From positions 1-63,599 of the forward strand of contig JARKNW010000157.1 in NCBI GenBank assembly GCA_029976075.1: 63,599 nucleotides of DNA, written 5' to 3'. Position 1 is the first letter of the stretch. Every line of letters begins with the position of its first letter. A program made the position numbers and the translations under genes. This document shows positions 9,001 to 16,993 of the stretch, in pieces. Under the pieces are notes generated by a model. That model was not told where the DNA came from. It made no database searches and saw nothing but the letters and a program-made list of their open reading frames with translations. This DNA is from Pleomorphomonas sp. (GTDB lineage Bacteria > Pseudomonadota > Alphaproteobacteria > Rhizobiales > Pleomorphomonadaceae).

Positions 9001-9345
9001 AGCGAGGAAATCGGTCGCGTCATCCATGGCCGAGCGGCCAACCCGCGCTGGATCGCCGGGCAGATGCGCCACGGCCATCGGGGCGCCGCCGAAATCTGCG
9101 AGGCGATGGCCAATCTCTGCGCCTTTGCAGCGCTGTCGAATGCCGTCGACGGGCGGCATTTCGACCGACTTTTCGACGCCACCTTTGGTGACGACCGGGT
9201 GCGCGATTTCCTGGTCGATGCCAACCCGGCAGCCGTCCGCGATGTGCTGCTGCGGTTGAAGAAGGTGATCGAGCGCGGTACCTGGGCGCTGCGGCGCAAC
9301 TCGGTGGCTGCTCGCCTTGCCGAGACGGAGGCTCGCCTCGAATGA
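6019..9345 (+). CDS. cobN: Cobaltochelatase subunit CobN
   Basis: The large subunit of the aerobic cobaltochelatase, which inserts Co2+ into hydrogenobyrinic acid a,c-diamide with ATP and the CobS/CobT subunits (not in this window). At 1108 residues it is somewhat shorter than classical CobN proteins (about 1250-1280). It carries the conserved core MVHLGTHGTLEWLPGK (about residues 520-535), shared with magnesium chelatase BchH/ChlH, and VDHHDPNLPPRHAY before it. The start is TTG at 6019, supported by GGAGGAG about ten bases upstream; no in-frame ATG fits. The end overlaps cobG by four bases (ATGA). Confidence 0.95.
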   Translation: MHILAEQIRSLDDSVAAVDLGQTPADIVVLSFSDSDLGLVAAVHGRLGPDAPSLRLASLAALRHPYSVDLYLEKVAAKARFVLVRLLGGADYWRYGVDELAMLARSKGIHLAVIPGDDRPDPRLVLASTLPAEDLALLERWFAFGGPDNITAALAFIAGRLGHDTIWQEPAPQPAFGVFPEIGGKGDRRVLVVGYRALVNAGDAAPVEAVAEALGKAGFAVLPIWVTSLKDPEVACPLAEAIAAFKPDAIVNCTAFSARRDDGTTLLDIADVPVIQAPLSTLSREAWATSSRGLSTTDLAMSVVLPEVDGRLAGPVISFKAPADRAEALEYTSIRHRPEPGGIDRLVRLVDGWVRLRHTSRSDRRVGLVLSNYSGKGGRTAYAVGLDGPASLIAVADDLKADGYDVGPLPGEKALIAALEGGEAIIGIPLADYGNWFAELPAALRASMTAAWGVPEGDPLVENGIFRIAAIVAGKLVIAVQPDRGRPDSRSVDHHDPNLPPRHAYAAFYLWLRHGFDAHAMVHLGTHGTLEWLPGKAAGLSGECAPVALTDGLPVIYPFIVNNPGEAAQAKRRIAAVTLGHLTPPLTRAGAYGDIADIEMLVDEFASAQALDPRRAKHLAAVLTDKAEAAGIAEAAGLSADLDPADKLARLDAWICDVKDMRIADGLHVFGRAPDETRIAAHLEALGGDLAAAGAFITSAHAERQGLLTALDGRRVAPGPSGAPGPRRLDVLPTGRNLYAIDPRAVPTHTAMEIGARTAEEVVARYAEDHGEWPKSIVLDVWASASMRTGGDDIAQALALMGVRPTWDAASGRVSGFTVLAPARLGRPRVDVTLRISGLFRDVFPGQIALFDQAVKAVAALDEDAETNPLAARREPAPSRVYGAAPGAFGSGLGEMTPDDLSADRNALADTYLAASGYAYAGDRDAADPEGFAARVAAADAFVHVQDLDGQDLLSNDAFASHEGGFAVASEALGGRAALYHVDTTGDAPKARSLSEEIGRVIHGRAANPRWIAGQMRHGHRGAAEICEAMANLCAFAALSNAVDGRHFDRLFDATFGDDRVRDFLVDANPAAVRDVLLRLKKVIERGTWALRRNSVAARLAETEARLE

Positions 9346-10556
9346 ATGAACCTATCATTCGTGGGTGGTGTCCCGGAGCGCGTCGCCCCATGCAGAGCGG
9401 TGACGGCCTGATCCTTCGCCTCCGGATCACCGGTGGACGCCTTGCGCCGGAGGCGGCGTGCGCCATCGCCGACATTGCGTCTCGTCATGGGAACGGCGAG
9501 CTCGATCTCGGCCGACGTGGTGGTTTGCAGCTTCGCGGCGTTCGCGGCGATCATTTCGCTGGTGTCGAGGCTGAACTTGCGACGCTTGGTCTTCTTGATG
9601 CGGATCCCGGTGCCGAGGCAGTGCGCAACGTGGTCGCCTCACCCATGTCCGATCTCGACGAAACGGCTCAAGGTGATGCCTTCGTGTTGGCCAAACGGTT
9701 GGAGGTGGCGCTCGTCGCCGATACTTCCCTTCGTTCACTGCCCGCCAAGTTTGGGTTCTCGGTCGACGATGGGGGCCGCTTCGGACTCGCCGAGGTGCCC
9801 GCAGATGTACGCCTGCGGCTCATGCGGGACGGTGTGGCTTTATCGTTGGATGGCGATACCCGCGCGATCATGGTTGAGACCGAGGAGGCGGTGGCAGCCG
9901 CGCTTCGTCTCGCCCACGCTTTTCTCGAACTGGCAGCGCGCACTGAACCGCCGCTACGCCGCATGGCGATGCTGACAGCGAAAGTGGGTGCCGAAGCCGT
10001 TTTCGCCGTTGCTGGGCTTGGACGAGAAAGTGCGACGCCTGACCATCACCCCGACGCTGTCCGATTGATCGGCGCTTTCGGGACACATGTCGGTGTCGGC
10101 CTGCCTTTTGGTCGGCTCACCGCCAATCAGCTCCGTTCTCTCGCCGACATCGCCGCAACTGATCTGAGGCTGACGCCTTTCCGCGCCGTCCTGTTGCCTG
10201 GCGTTACGGGCGACATCCTGCCGCGCCTTGCCAAGGTCGGCCTCGTGATCTCCTCCGACGACCCGCTCCTCGCCGTCGCTTCTTGCCCCGGTGCTCCTGC
10301 TTGCGGTTCGGCGAGCATCGAGACGCGTGATCTTGCTCGCCGTCTTGCGGCACTGAAACCTGGCGCTCGCGGCATTTGGCTGCATGTTTCCGGCTGCCCA
10401 AAGGGGTGCGCGAGCTCCTCCGCACACGCCGTCACATTGGTCGGTCGTGACGGCGCCCTCGACCTCGTGCTAGACGGCAGGCCAACTGATCCACCTTGCC
10501 ACAAGAGCCTCTCGCCTGAAGCGGTCGAGGCGCTTTTCCGCTCCGGGACAATCTGA
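9342..10556 (+). CDS. cobG: Precorrin-3B synthase CobG
   Basis: A 404-residue member of the nitrite/sulfite reductase-like family. It converts precorrin-3A to precorrin-3B using O2, the step that prepares ring contraction in the aerobic pathway. Cysteines at 315, 321, 352 and 356 (CPGAPAC and CPKGC) form the C-x5-C...C-x3-C pattern that binds the 4Fe-4S cluster. An N-terminal ferredoxin-like half domain (GLILRLRITGG near 22-32) is also present. Its start overlaps the cobN stop (ATGA) and cobH begins three bases after its stop. Confidence 0.93.
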   Translation: MNEPIIRGWCPGARRPMQSGDGLILRLRITGGRLAPEAACAIADIASRHGNGELDLGRRGGLQLRGVRGDHFAGVEAELATLGLLDADPGAEAVRNVVASPMSDLDETAQGDAFVLAKRLEVALVADTSLRSLPAKFGFSVDDGGRFGLAEVPADVRLRLMRDGVALSLDGDTRAIMVETEEAVAAALRLAHAFLELAARTEPPLRRMAMLTAKVGAEAVFAVAGLGRESATPDHHPDAVRLIGAFGTHVGVGLPFGRLTANQLRSLADIAATDLRLTPFRAVLLPGVTGDILPRLAKVGLVISSDDPLLAVASCPGAPACGSASIETRDLARRLAALKPGARGIWLHVSGCPKGCASSSAHAVTLVGRDGALDLVLDGRPTDPPCHKSLSPEAVEALFRSGTI

Positions 10557-10559
10557 GAC

Positions 10560-11186
10560 ATGACCCACGACTACATCCGCGACGGCGCGGAAATCTATCG
10601 CCGTTCCTTCGCCATCATTCGCTCCGAAGCCGATCTCGCCCGCTTTGCGCCGGAAGAGGAAAAGGTGGCCGTGCGGGTGATCCATGCCGCCGGCATGGTA
10701 GAGGTAGCTGCCGATCTTGCGTTTGGTCCCGGTGCCGTGGTGGCCGCAAAGGCGGCACTGGAAGCCGGTGCGCCGGTCATCTGCGATTCCCGCATGGTGG
10801 CCAACGGCATCACCCGTGCCCGCCTGCCGGCCAGCAACGAGGTGATCTGTACGCTCGACGACTCCTCGGTGCCGACGCTGGCACTGACCATTGGTAATAC
10901 CCGCACGGCGGCGGCCATGATGCTCTGGGGTGAGCGCCTCAAGGGTGCGGTCGTTGCCATCGGCAATGCGCCGACGGCCCTCTTCCACCTGTTCGAGATG
11001 CTCGACGCCGGTGCTCCCCGGCCAGCCGCCGTGATCGGCATGCCAGTCGGCTTTGTCGGCGCTGCCGAATCCAAGGAAGCGCTGATGGCTGACGGGCGTA
11101 TACCCTATATCGTGGTGCGCGGGCGCAAGGGTGGCTCTGCCATGGCCGCCGCGACCGTCAACGCGCTGGCGAGCGAGCGAGAATGA
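10560..11186 (+). CDS. cobH: Precorrin-8X methylmutase CobH
   Basis: A 208-residue enzyme that moves the C11 methyl group to C12, turning precorrin-8X into hydrogenobyrinate. The N-terminus [20 protein letters not shown] is typical. The catalytic histidine is probably in RVIHAAGM (about residues 40-47), and later family blocks [12 protein letters not shown] and [14 protein letters not shown] are present. Length matches the family (about 210). It lies between cobG (3-base gap) and cobI (4-base ATGA overlap). Confidence 0.95.
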   Translation: MTHDYIRDGAEIYRRSFAIIRSEADLARFAPEEEKVAVRVIHAAGMVEVAADLAFGPGAVVAAKAALEAGAPVICDSRMVANGITRARLPASNEVICTLDDSSVPTLALTIGNTRTAAAMMLWGERLKGAVVAIGNAPTALFHLFEMLDAGAPRPAAVIGMPVGFVGAAESKEALMADGRIPYIVVRGRKGGSAMAAATVNALASERE

Positions 11187-11914
11187 CCACCCCAGGAACA
11201 CTTCATGGTGTTGGCGTTGGTCCTGGCGACCCCGAACTGGTCACCGTCCGGGCTGCCAAGCTGATCGGTTCGGCGCCTGTCCTCGCTTATTTCGCCAAGA
11301 AGGGCCGGCGCGGCCACGCTCGAACCATCGTCGACGGCTACGTGCGACCGGGCACCGAGGAACTGCCGCTTCACTATCCGCTGACCACGGAGATGAGCTT
11401 TGCCGATCCGCTCTATGTACGCGAGGTTGGTGGTTTTTATGCCGAGGCGGCCGAGGCGCTGGCGGCGCATCTAGCCGCCGGACGCGACGTGGTACTGATC
11501 GCCGAGGGCGATCCGCTATTCTACGGCTCGTTCATGCATCTCTACATCCGCCTGAAAGACCGTTTCCCGGTTCGTATCACGCCTGGCGTCACCGGCTTTT
11601 CCGGCTGTGCCTCGGCGGCCGGTCTGCCGATGACCTGGGGCGACGATGTCCTTTCCGTCTTGCCAGGTACGCTGGGTGAGGACGATCTGGTTGCCCGCCT
11701 CGAAGGGACCGATGCGGCGGTGATCATGAAACTCGGCACCAATTTTCCGAAAGTCAGGCGTGCGATTGCCCGGGCCGGCCTCGTCCATCGCGCCGTCTAC
11801 ATCGAGCGCGGGTCGATGGAAGGCGAGGTGGTGTTGCCGCTCATCGAAAAGACGGACGATGCGTCTCCCTACTTTTCTCTGATCCTGATCGGTGGCGAAG
11901 GGCGACGGCCATGA
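11183..11914 (+). CDS. cobI: Precorrin-2 C20-methyltransferase CobI
   Basis: A 243-residue SAM-dependent tetrapyrrole methylase making precorrin-3A from precorrin-2. The N-terminal [17 protein letters not shown] block, the [13 protein letters not shown] motif near residue 110 and the [13 protein letters not shown] segment near 131 are the usual SAM and substrate sites of the corrin methylase fold. PLxEMSF-type spacing and the YFSLILIG end fit CobI rather than other methylases. It overlaps cobH and cobJ by four bases each. Confidence 0.93.
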   Translation: MTTPGTLHGVGVGPGDPELVTVRAAKLIGSAPVLAYFAKKGRRGHARTIVDGYVRPGTEELPLHYPLTTEMSFADPLYVREVGGFYAEAAEALAAHLAAGRDVVLIAEGDPLFYGSFMHLYIRLKDRFPVRITPGVTGFSGCASAAGLPMTWGDDVLSVLPGTLGEDDLVARLEGTDAAVIMKLGTNFPKVRRAIARAGLVHRAVYIERGSMEGEVVLPLIEKTDDASPYFSLILIGGEGRRP

Positions 11915-12678
11915 ACAGAACCGGTGAGATCCTGGTGGTCGGTCTCGGCCCCGGCCCCGACCAATGGCGGACGCCGGAGGTCAGCGCCGCGCTGGAGCGG
12001 GCAACGGATCTCGTCGGCTATGAGCCCTATATCGCCCGTTGCCCGGAGCAACCGGGCCAAAGGCGGCATGGCAGCGACAACCGCGTCGAGCTGGAACGAG
12101 CGCGCCTGGCCATCGATCTCGCCCGCGCCGGTCACATCGTCGCGGTGGTATCGGGTGGCGATCCCGGTGTCTTCGCCATGGCGGCGGCCGTCGTCGAGGC
12201 GGTGGAAACCGATGAAGCGGGCAGCGATGTGTCGGTGACGGTAATGCCCGGAGTGTCCGCCATGCAGGCGGCTGCTGCTCGGCTTGGTGCCCCGCTCGGA
12301 CATGATTTCTGTGCGATTTCGCTGTCCGACAATCTCAAGCCTTGGGCGCTCGTCGAAAAGCGGCTTCGGGCCGCCGCGGATGGCGACTTCGTCATTGCGC
12401 TCTACAATCCCGCATCGAAGGCGCGGCCAACCCGCATCTTCGACGCGTTCGATCTTCTCCGCAGCGCGAAAGCCGGTTCGACGCCGGTTGCCTTCGCCCG
12501 CGCCGTTGGCCGACCTGACGAGCGGATCATCGTCACGACCCTTGCCGAAGCCGACCCCGCCGTCGTCGACATGGCGACAATGGTGATCATCGGGTCATCG
12601 GAAAGCCGACTGATCGACCGGCCGGGCGGAACCCCTTGGATTCTCAGTCCACGTCAGGCGAGGGGAGGGGCGACATGA
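11911..12678 (+). CDS. cobJ: Precorrin-3B C17-methyltransferase CobJ
   Basis: A 255-residue SAM-dependent methylase that adds the C17 methyl group and drives ring contraction to precorrin-4. Family blocks are VVGLGPGPDQWRTPE at the N-terminus, VSGGDPGVFAMAA near 85, VTVMPGVSAMQAAAARLGAPLGHDFCAISLSD (two blocks, residues 109-140) and VIALYNPASKARP near 160. Its 3' end overlaps the convergent cobK by 25 bases (12654-12678), so two real coding regions share this DNA on opposite strands. Confidence 0.93.
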   Translation: MNRTGEILVVGLGPGPDQWRTPEVSAALERATDLVGYEPYIARCPEQPGQRRHGSDNRVELERARLAIDLARAGHIVAVVSGGDPGVFAMAAAVVEAVETDEAGSDVSVTVMPGVSAMQAAAARLGAPLGHDFCAISLSDNLKPWALVEKRLRAAADGDFVIALYNPASKARPTRIFDAFDLLRSAKAGSTPVAFARAVGRPDERIIVTTLAEADPAVVDMATMVIIGSSESRLIDRPGGTPWILSPRQARGGAT

Positions 12679-13412
12679 GCGAGTCGCGCCTCGATGTCCG
12701 CCATCACGTCATCGAGTTCGTGATAGGTGGTGACGCTGACCGGTTCGGGCGGTGCCACCATGATCACCGGCAGCCCCAGACTGCGTGCCGCTGCCACCTT
12801 GCCATAGGTGGCGTCTCCGCCGGCGTTCTTGGTGACCATGATTTCTACCCGCTCGGCCTGCATCAGCCGGGCCTGCGACTCCTCGTCGAACGGGCCGCGC
12901 TCGAGCAGCAGCCGATAGTCCGGCAGATTGAGCTCGTGCGGCGGGTCGATGGAGCGGACGACATAATGGTGCTGCGGTGCCGCCTCGAAAGCGGAAAGAC
13001 CGAGCCGGCCAACGGTCAGAAAGACGCACTTCGGCTCGGGGCCGAGCGCCGCGCAGGCAGCGTCGAGGTCGGGCACTTCGAGCCAGTTGTCTCCCGGCAC
13101 CGGCTTCCAGGGCTCGCGCGTGTAGCGAATGAGCGGCACGCCGGTCATCTCGCTCGCCGCCACCGCGTTGGCCGAGATGCGGGCTGCGAAAGGATGGGTG
13201 GCGTCGATCAGCAGGTCGATCTTCTGGTCGCGCAGGAAGGTGGCAAGGCCTTCGACGCCGCCAAAGCCGCCGACGCGCGTGTTGAGCGCCTGCGCCGCCG
13301 GCTCATGGGTGCGGCCGGCCAGCGACAGCAATGCCCAGATGTCCTGGCGCTTTTGCAGCCGCTCGGAAAGGCGAGAGGCCTCGGTGGTCCCACCCAGAAC
13401 GAGAATGCGCAT
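12654..13412 (-). CDS. cobK: Precorrin-6A reductase CobK (inverted within the operon)
   Basis: A 252-residue NADPH-dependent reductase converting precorrin-6A to precorrin-6B (dihydro form). The N-terminal RILVLGGTTEASRLSERL nucleotide-binding motif, LLIDATHPFAARIS near 66 and VEIMVTKNAGG near 192 are typical of CobK/CbiJ. I chose the ATG at 13412, the start of the Rossmann motif. An in-frame ATG at 13433 would add seven residues and would overlap the cobL start on the other strand. Its 3' end overlaps cobJ by 25 bases. The gene interrupts a series of plus-strand cob genes in the opposite orientation. Confidence 0.92.
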   Translation of the reverse strand: MRILVLGGTTEASRLSERLQKRQDIWALLSLAGRTHEPAAQALNTRVGGFGGVEGLATFLRDQKIDLLIDATHPFAARISANAVAASEMTGVPLIRYTREPWKPVPGDNWLEVPDLDAACAALGPEPKCVFLTVGRLGLSAFEAAPQHHYVVRSIDPPHELNLPDYRLLLERGPFDEESQARLMQAERVEIMVTKNAGGDATYGKVAAARSLGLPVIMVAPPEPVSVTTYHELDDVMADIEARLAHVAPPLA

Positions 13413-13431
13413 TGCTCTTGCGGAGTCTCCC

Positions 13432-14652
13432 ATGGCTGAAACCTCCCTTTCACCCTGGCTGACGATCGTCGGCCTCGGAGAGGACGGTCTCGACGGTCTC
13501 TCTCCTGCGGCAGTTTCGGCAATCGCACAAGCGGGTTTCATCGTAGGGGGCCGTCGCCATCTTGATCTCGTCAAGGCCAATCCGGCGATCTCGCTCGCTT
13601 GGCCAACACCGCTCAAGGATGCATTTCCGGCCATTCTTGCCCACCGGGATCGTCCTGTGGTGGTGCTTGCCTCCGGTGATCCCTTCTTTTTCGGCGTCGG
13701 TTCGCTTCTTGCGGAAATCGTTGCCCCGCACGAAATGACGGTGCTTCCGGCACCCTCGTCTTTCGCGCTGGCCGCCGCCCGGCTCGGCTGGCCGGGGCAG
13801 GATGTTGTCCGCATCAGTGTGCACGGCCGAATGCTCGAGCGTATCCTGCCGCATGTCCAGTTTGGCGCGCGATTGTTCGTGCTGTCGTGGGATGGGACGA
13901 CACCCGCAAAGCTCGCGGCACTACTGGCGTCCCGCGGCTTTGGCCACAGCCGGCTCACCGTGCTCGAGGCGATGGGTGGGCCAAGGGAGCGCCACCGCTC
14001 GGCCTTGGCCGACGCCTTCGAAATCGCTGATATCGATCCGCTCAATCTGATCGCCGTCGAGGTGGAGGGGGGGGCTGACGCACGAGTCATTCCTTTCACG
14101 CCAGGTCTCCCCGACGACTGGTTCGAGCATGACGGGCAGATCTCCAAGCGAGAGGTCAGGGCGCTCACCGTTGCCGCGCTGAGGCCGACGCGTGGCGAGA
14201 CGCTGTGGGACGTTGGAGCCGGTTCGGGCTCGGTCGCCATCGAATGGATGCTCTCGGATCCGTCGCTTCATGCCTTTGCCATCGAGGAAAACGAGACACG
14301 TGCCGCCCGCATTACTCGCAATGCCTTGAGCTTCGGGGTACCCGACCTCAAGGTCATCGAGGAGAAGGCACCTGCCGGTCTCGGCGGTCTTCCGGATCCC
14401 GACGCGATCTTCATCGGTGGCGGCTCGGGCGATCCCGGCGTCGTTCAAGCCTGCCTCGACCGGCTGCAATCCGGCGGAAGGCTGGTAATCAATGCAGTGA
14501 CGATAGAGACCACGGCCGAAGTCTTTGCCTTGCAGGCGCGGCTTGGTGGTGAACTGACGCAGATTGCCATATCACGGCTCGATCGCATCGGTGGCTTCCA
14601 CGCTCTGCGGCCCGCTCTCCCGGTGATCCAGTGGACCTGGGTAAAGCCATGA
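13432..14652 (+). CDS. cobL: Precorrin-6Y C5,15-methyltransferase (decarboxylating) CobL
   Basis: A 406-residue fusion of a CbiE-type tetrapyrrole methylase (about 1-200; WLTIVGLGEDGLDGLSPAA, SGDPFFFGVG) and a CbiT-type class I methyltransferase (about 215-406; WDVGAGSGSVAIEWM, IFIGGGSGD). It methylates C5 and C15 and decarboxylates the acetate on ring C. The ATG at 13432 begins 19 bases from the divergent cobK start, so a promoter for cobL would have to lie within the cobK 5' region. It overlaps the next gene by four bases. Confidence 0.93.
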   Translation: MAETSLSPWLTIVGLGEDGLDGLSPAAVSAIAQAGFIVGGRRHLDLVKANPAISLAWPTPLKDAFPAILAHRDRPVVVLASGDPFFFGVGSLLAEIVAPHEMTVLPAPSSFALAAARLGWPGQDVVRISVHGRMLERILPHVQFGARLFVLSWDGTTPAKLAALLASRGFGHSRLTVLEAMGGPRERHRSALADAFEIADIDPLNLIAVEVEGGADARVIPFTPGLPDDWFEHDGQISKREVRALTVAALRPTRGETLWDVGAGSGSVAIEWMLSDPSLHAFAIEENETRAARITRNALSFGVPDLKVIEEKAPAGLGGLPDPDAIFIGGGSGDPGVVQACLDRLQSGGRLVINAVTIETTAEVFALQARLGGELTQIAISRLDRIGGFHALRPALPVIQWTWVKP

Positions 14653-15029
14653 GTGGCCGGTTGGCCATAGGCATCGGTTGCCGACGCGGAGTTTCTGCCG
14701 TGGCGATCATCCGACTGGTCAGCACGGCGACAGTAGGTCTCGCGCCTGCCGCTGGCATCTTCACCATTGAAGACAAGCGAGAAGAGGCGGGATTGAGAGC
14801 GGCAGCCATAAGCCTGGCGCTGCCGCTCCTGTTTCTGTCACGTGATGCGCTCGCCGCGATGGCCGACCGCATCGCAACGCCGTCATCGGCCGCTCTCGCT
14901 CGCTTCGGTGTTCCGTCGGTAGCCGAGGCCGCCGCGCTTGCTGCCTTTGGAGGCCGTGCTCGCCTGATCGTCCCGCGTCGCGCCGAGGAAGGCGTCACTA
15001 TTGCGGTGGCCGAGGAGTTTCCAGAATGA
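14649..15029 (+). CDS. cobE: CobE / CbiG C-terminal domain protein
   Basis: A 126-residue protein starting [18 protein letters not shown], the opening of CobE and of the C-terminal domain of CbiG. It continues with [15 protein letters not shown] and, near the C-terminus, PSVAEAAAL, both typical of this domain. CbiG hydrolyses the lactone formed in the anaerobic route. The role of stand-alone CobE in aerobic organisms is not firmly settled. It sits between cobL and cobM with ATGA overlaps at both ends, so it is clearly part of this operon. Confidence 0.82.
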   Translation: MSGRLAIGIGCRRGVSAVAIIRLVSTATVGLAPAAGIFTIEDKREEAGLRAAAISLALPLLFLSRDALAAMADRIATPSSAALARFGVPSVAEAAALAAFGGRARLIVPRRAEEGVTIAVAEEFPE

Positions 15030-15808
15030 CCGTGCATTTCATCGGCGCCGGCCCAGGTGCGCCCGACCTCCTGACGCTGCGCGGCCGCGATCTGATCGCC
15101 GCCTGCCCGGTCTGCCTTTATGCAGGTTCGCTGATCCCGTCAGCCATTCTCGCCTACTGTCCCGATGGCGCTCGCATCGTCGATACCGCTCCGCTATCGC
15201 TCGAAGAAATCGAGGCGGAATATCTCCGGGCGCAGCGGGACGATCAGGACGTGGCACGGCTTCACTCCGGCGATCTTTCCGTCTGGAGCGCTCTCGGCGA
15301 GCAGATCCGTCTTCTGGAGAGGCATGGCATTTCCTACACGGTGACGCCGGGCGTACCGTCTTTTGCCGCCGCCGCGGCAGCGCTCGGCCGTGAGCTGACA
15401 CTGCCCGAAGTCGGTCAATCCCTGGTGCTGACGCGCACTTCCGGGCGTGCCTCCGCCATGCCCGAGAAGGAAAAACTCTCCGCCTTTGCCGCCACCGGTG
15501 CCACGCTCGCGCTCCACCTGTCCATCCACGTCATCGAGCGCATCGTCGAGGAGCTGATTCCCCACTATGGCGCCGACTGTCCGGTTGCCGTTGCCTACCG
15601 AGTGAGCTGGCCCGACGAGCGGATCGTCAAGGGAACGCTCGGCACCATTCTGGGTGAACTGCAGAATGCACCGATGGAGCGGACGGCCTTGATTCTGGTG
15701 GGCCGGGTGCTCGGCACGGAAGATTTCCGGGCCAGTGCGCTCTATTCGGCCGATTACCAACGCCGTTTCCGTGGCCGGGATTCCCGGGCAGGGGAAGGAG
15801 AAGACTAG
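15026..15808 (+). CDS. cobM: Precorrin-4 C11-methyltransferase CobM
   Basis: A 260-residue SAM-dependent methylase. It starts [20 protein letters not shown], has the LYAGSLIP block near 32, [15 protein letters not shown] near 75 and the long [16 protein letters not shown] segment near 107, all characteristic of CobM/CbiF. It converts precorrin-4 to precorrin-5. Its TAG stop overlaps the TAG stop of cbiD on the other strand through the shared palindrome CTAG at 15805-15808, so the two genes meet end to end with no terminator. Confidence 0.95.
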   Translation: MTVHFIGAGPGAPDLLTLRGRDLIAACPVCLYAGSLIPSAILAYCPDGARIVDTAPLSLEEIEAEYLRAQRDDQDVARLHSGDLSVWSALGEQIRLLERHGISYTVTPGVPSFAAAAAALGRELTLPEVGQSLVLTRTSGRASAMPEKEKLSAFAATGATLALHLSIHVIERIVEELIPHYGADCPVAVAYRVSWPDERIVKGTLGTILGELQNAPMERTALILVGRVLGTEDFRASALYSADYQRRFRGRDSRAGEGED

Positions 15809-16920
15809 ATTTTTCGAAAGCCGGTGCTTGCCAGCAGCTCGCCGCTTCGATCGAACAGCACGACTTCCAGCTCCATGCCATGACCGGCAACAAGCGGCGC
15901 TGCCGTTGCGAAACCGCGTTCGGCAACCGCCTCGGCGATGGGAATGCCGGCGGCGCGGCAGAGCGTGAGTGCTTCCAGGGCGGTATTGGCGCTACCGAGG
16001 GCCCGAACAAGATCGTTGCCAGCGCCGAGTCCGCCGGCGATGTCGGAGAGCGCGGCCAGGTCAACCGATCCGCGCTTGGAGTGAAGGTCGAGAAGCCCCT
16101 GACCGAGCTTCACGCCCTTGGCAAAGCCGAGGGCCAGCGTCACGCGCGGTACCGGCGCCTTCCTGAGATATTTCAGCGTGCCGCCGACGAAATCACCCAT
16201 GTCGATCAGTTGGATTTCATCGAGGCCATGCAGTTTTTTGACTGCCTGTTCCGACGTGTTGCCGGTCGAGGCGGCCACATGGACGAAGCCGGAAGCCCGT
16301 GCCACGTCGATGCCGCGCTGGATGGAGGCGATCCAGGCGGCGCAGGAGAAGGGCACGACGATGCCGGTGGTCCCGAGAATGGAAAGGCCGCCCAGGATTC
16401 CAAGCCGACCGTTGAGCGTCCGTTCGGCCAGCTTCTCGCCATGCTCGACCGAGATCTCCACCTCGACATCGTCAGGACCACCGACGGCGGCGCGGGCCTC
16501 GTCGAGCGTTCGAGCAATCATGGCGCGCGGTACAGGATTGATCGCCGGCTCACCCACGGCGAGCGGCAAACCGGGGCGGGTGACGGTACCGACGCCGGGG
16601 CCGGCGCGGAATACCAGGCCCGCACCGGCTGAAGCCGGCCGAACCGTTGCGAGAATGAGGGCGCCGTGGGTCACGTCCGGGTCATCGCCGGCATCCTTGA
16701 CCACGCCGGCTCGCGTCCAGCCGCCGCCGGAGGCGGTGGTTGCAAGAGCAAAGGCGGGTGTCTGCCCTCCCGGCAATGTCACCGTCACAGGGTCGGGGAA
16801 GTGGCCGGTGACAAGGCCTTCGAATGCGGCGCGGGTCGCGGCGGTGGCGCAACTGCCAGTGGTCCAGCCGCGCCGTAGATGTGGCGTTCCGCCGTCCGTT
16901 TCCTTGTCCTTGTCCGCCAT
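15805..16920 (-). CDS. cbiD: CbiD-type cobalt-precorrin-5B C1-methyltransferase
   Basis: A 371-residue protein with the CbiD hallmarks: [18 protein letters not shown] at the N-terminus (about 15-32), [15 protein letters not shown] near 121-135, [20 protein letters not shown] near 180 and a C-terminal GFATAAPLV. CbiD methylates C1 with loss of the C20 fragment in the anaerobic route. Here it stands in an otherwise aerobic gene set, where CobF would be expected, so it probably performs that step on the metal-free intermediate. It diverges from cobB (73-base gap) and converges on cobM. Confidence 0.93.
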   Translation of the reverse strand: MADKDKETDGGTPHLRRGWTTGSCATAATRAAFEGLVTGHFPDPVTVTLPGGQTPAFALATTASGGGWTRAGVVKDAGDDPDVTHGALILATVRPASAGAGLVFRAGPGVGTVTRPGLPLAVGEPAINPVPRAMIARTLDEARAAVGGPDDVEVEISVEHGEKLAERTLNGRLGILGGLSILGTTGIVVPFSCAAWIASIQRGIDVARASGFVHVAASTGNTSEQAVKKLHGLDEIQLIDMGDFVGGTLKYLRKAPVPRVTLALGFAKGVKLGQGLLDLHSKRGSVDLAALSDIAGGLGAGNDLVRALGSANTALEALTLCRAAGIPIAEAVAERGFATAAPLVAGHGMELEVVLFDRSGELLASTGFRKI

Positions 16921-16993
16921 CGAGCTGCCTGATCCTTTCGGGCGACAAGGTCGGCGCTGTCTGCTATCGGGTCAAGGGGAAAGGTGAGGCGGA

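Noticed and set aside
13413..14240. Upstream extension of the cobK frame on the minus strand
   Set aside because: The extension is antisense to cobL and does not look like protein; the Rossmann motif starts at the ATG at 13412.
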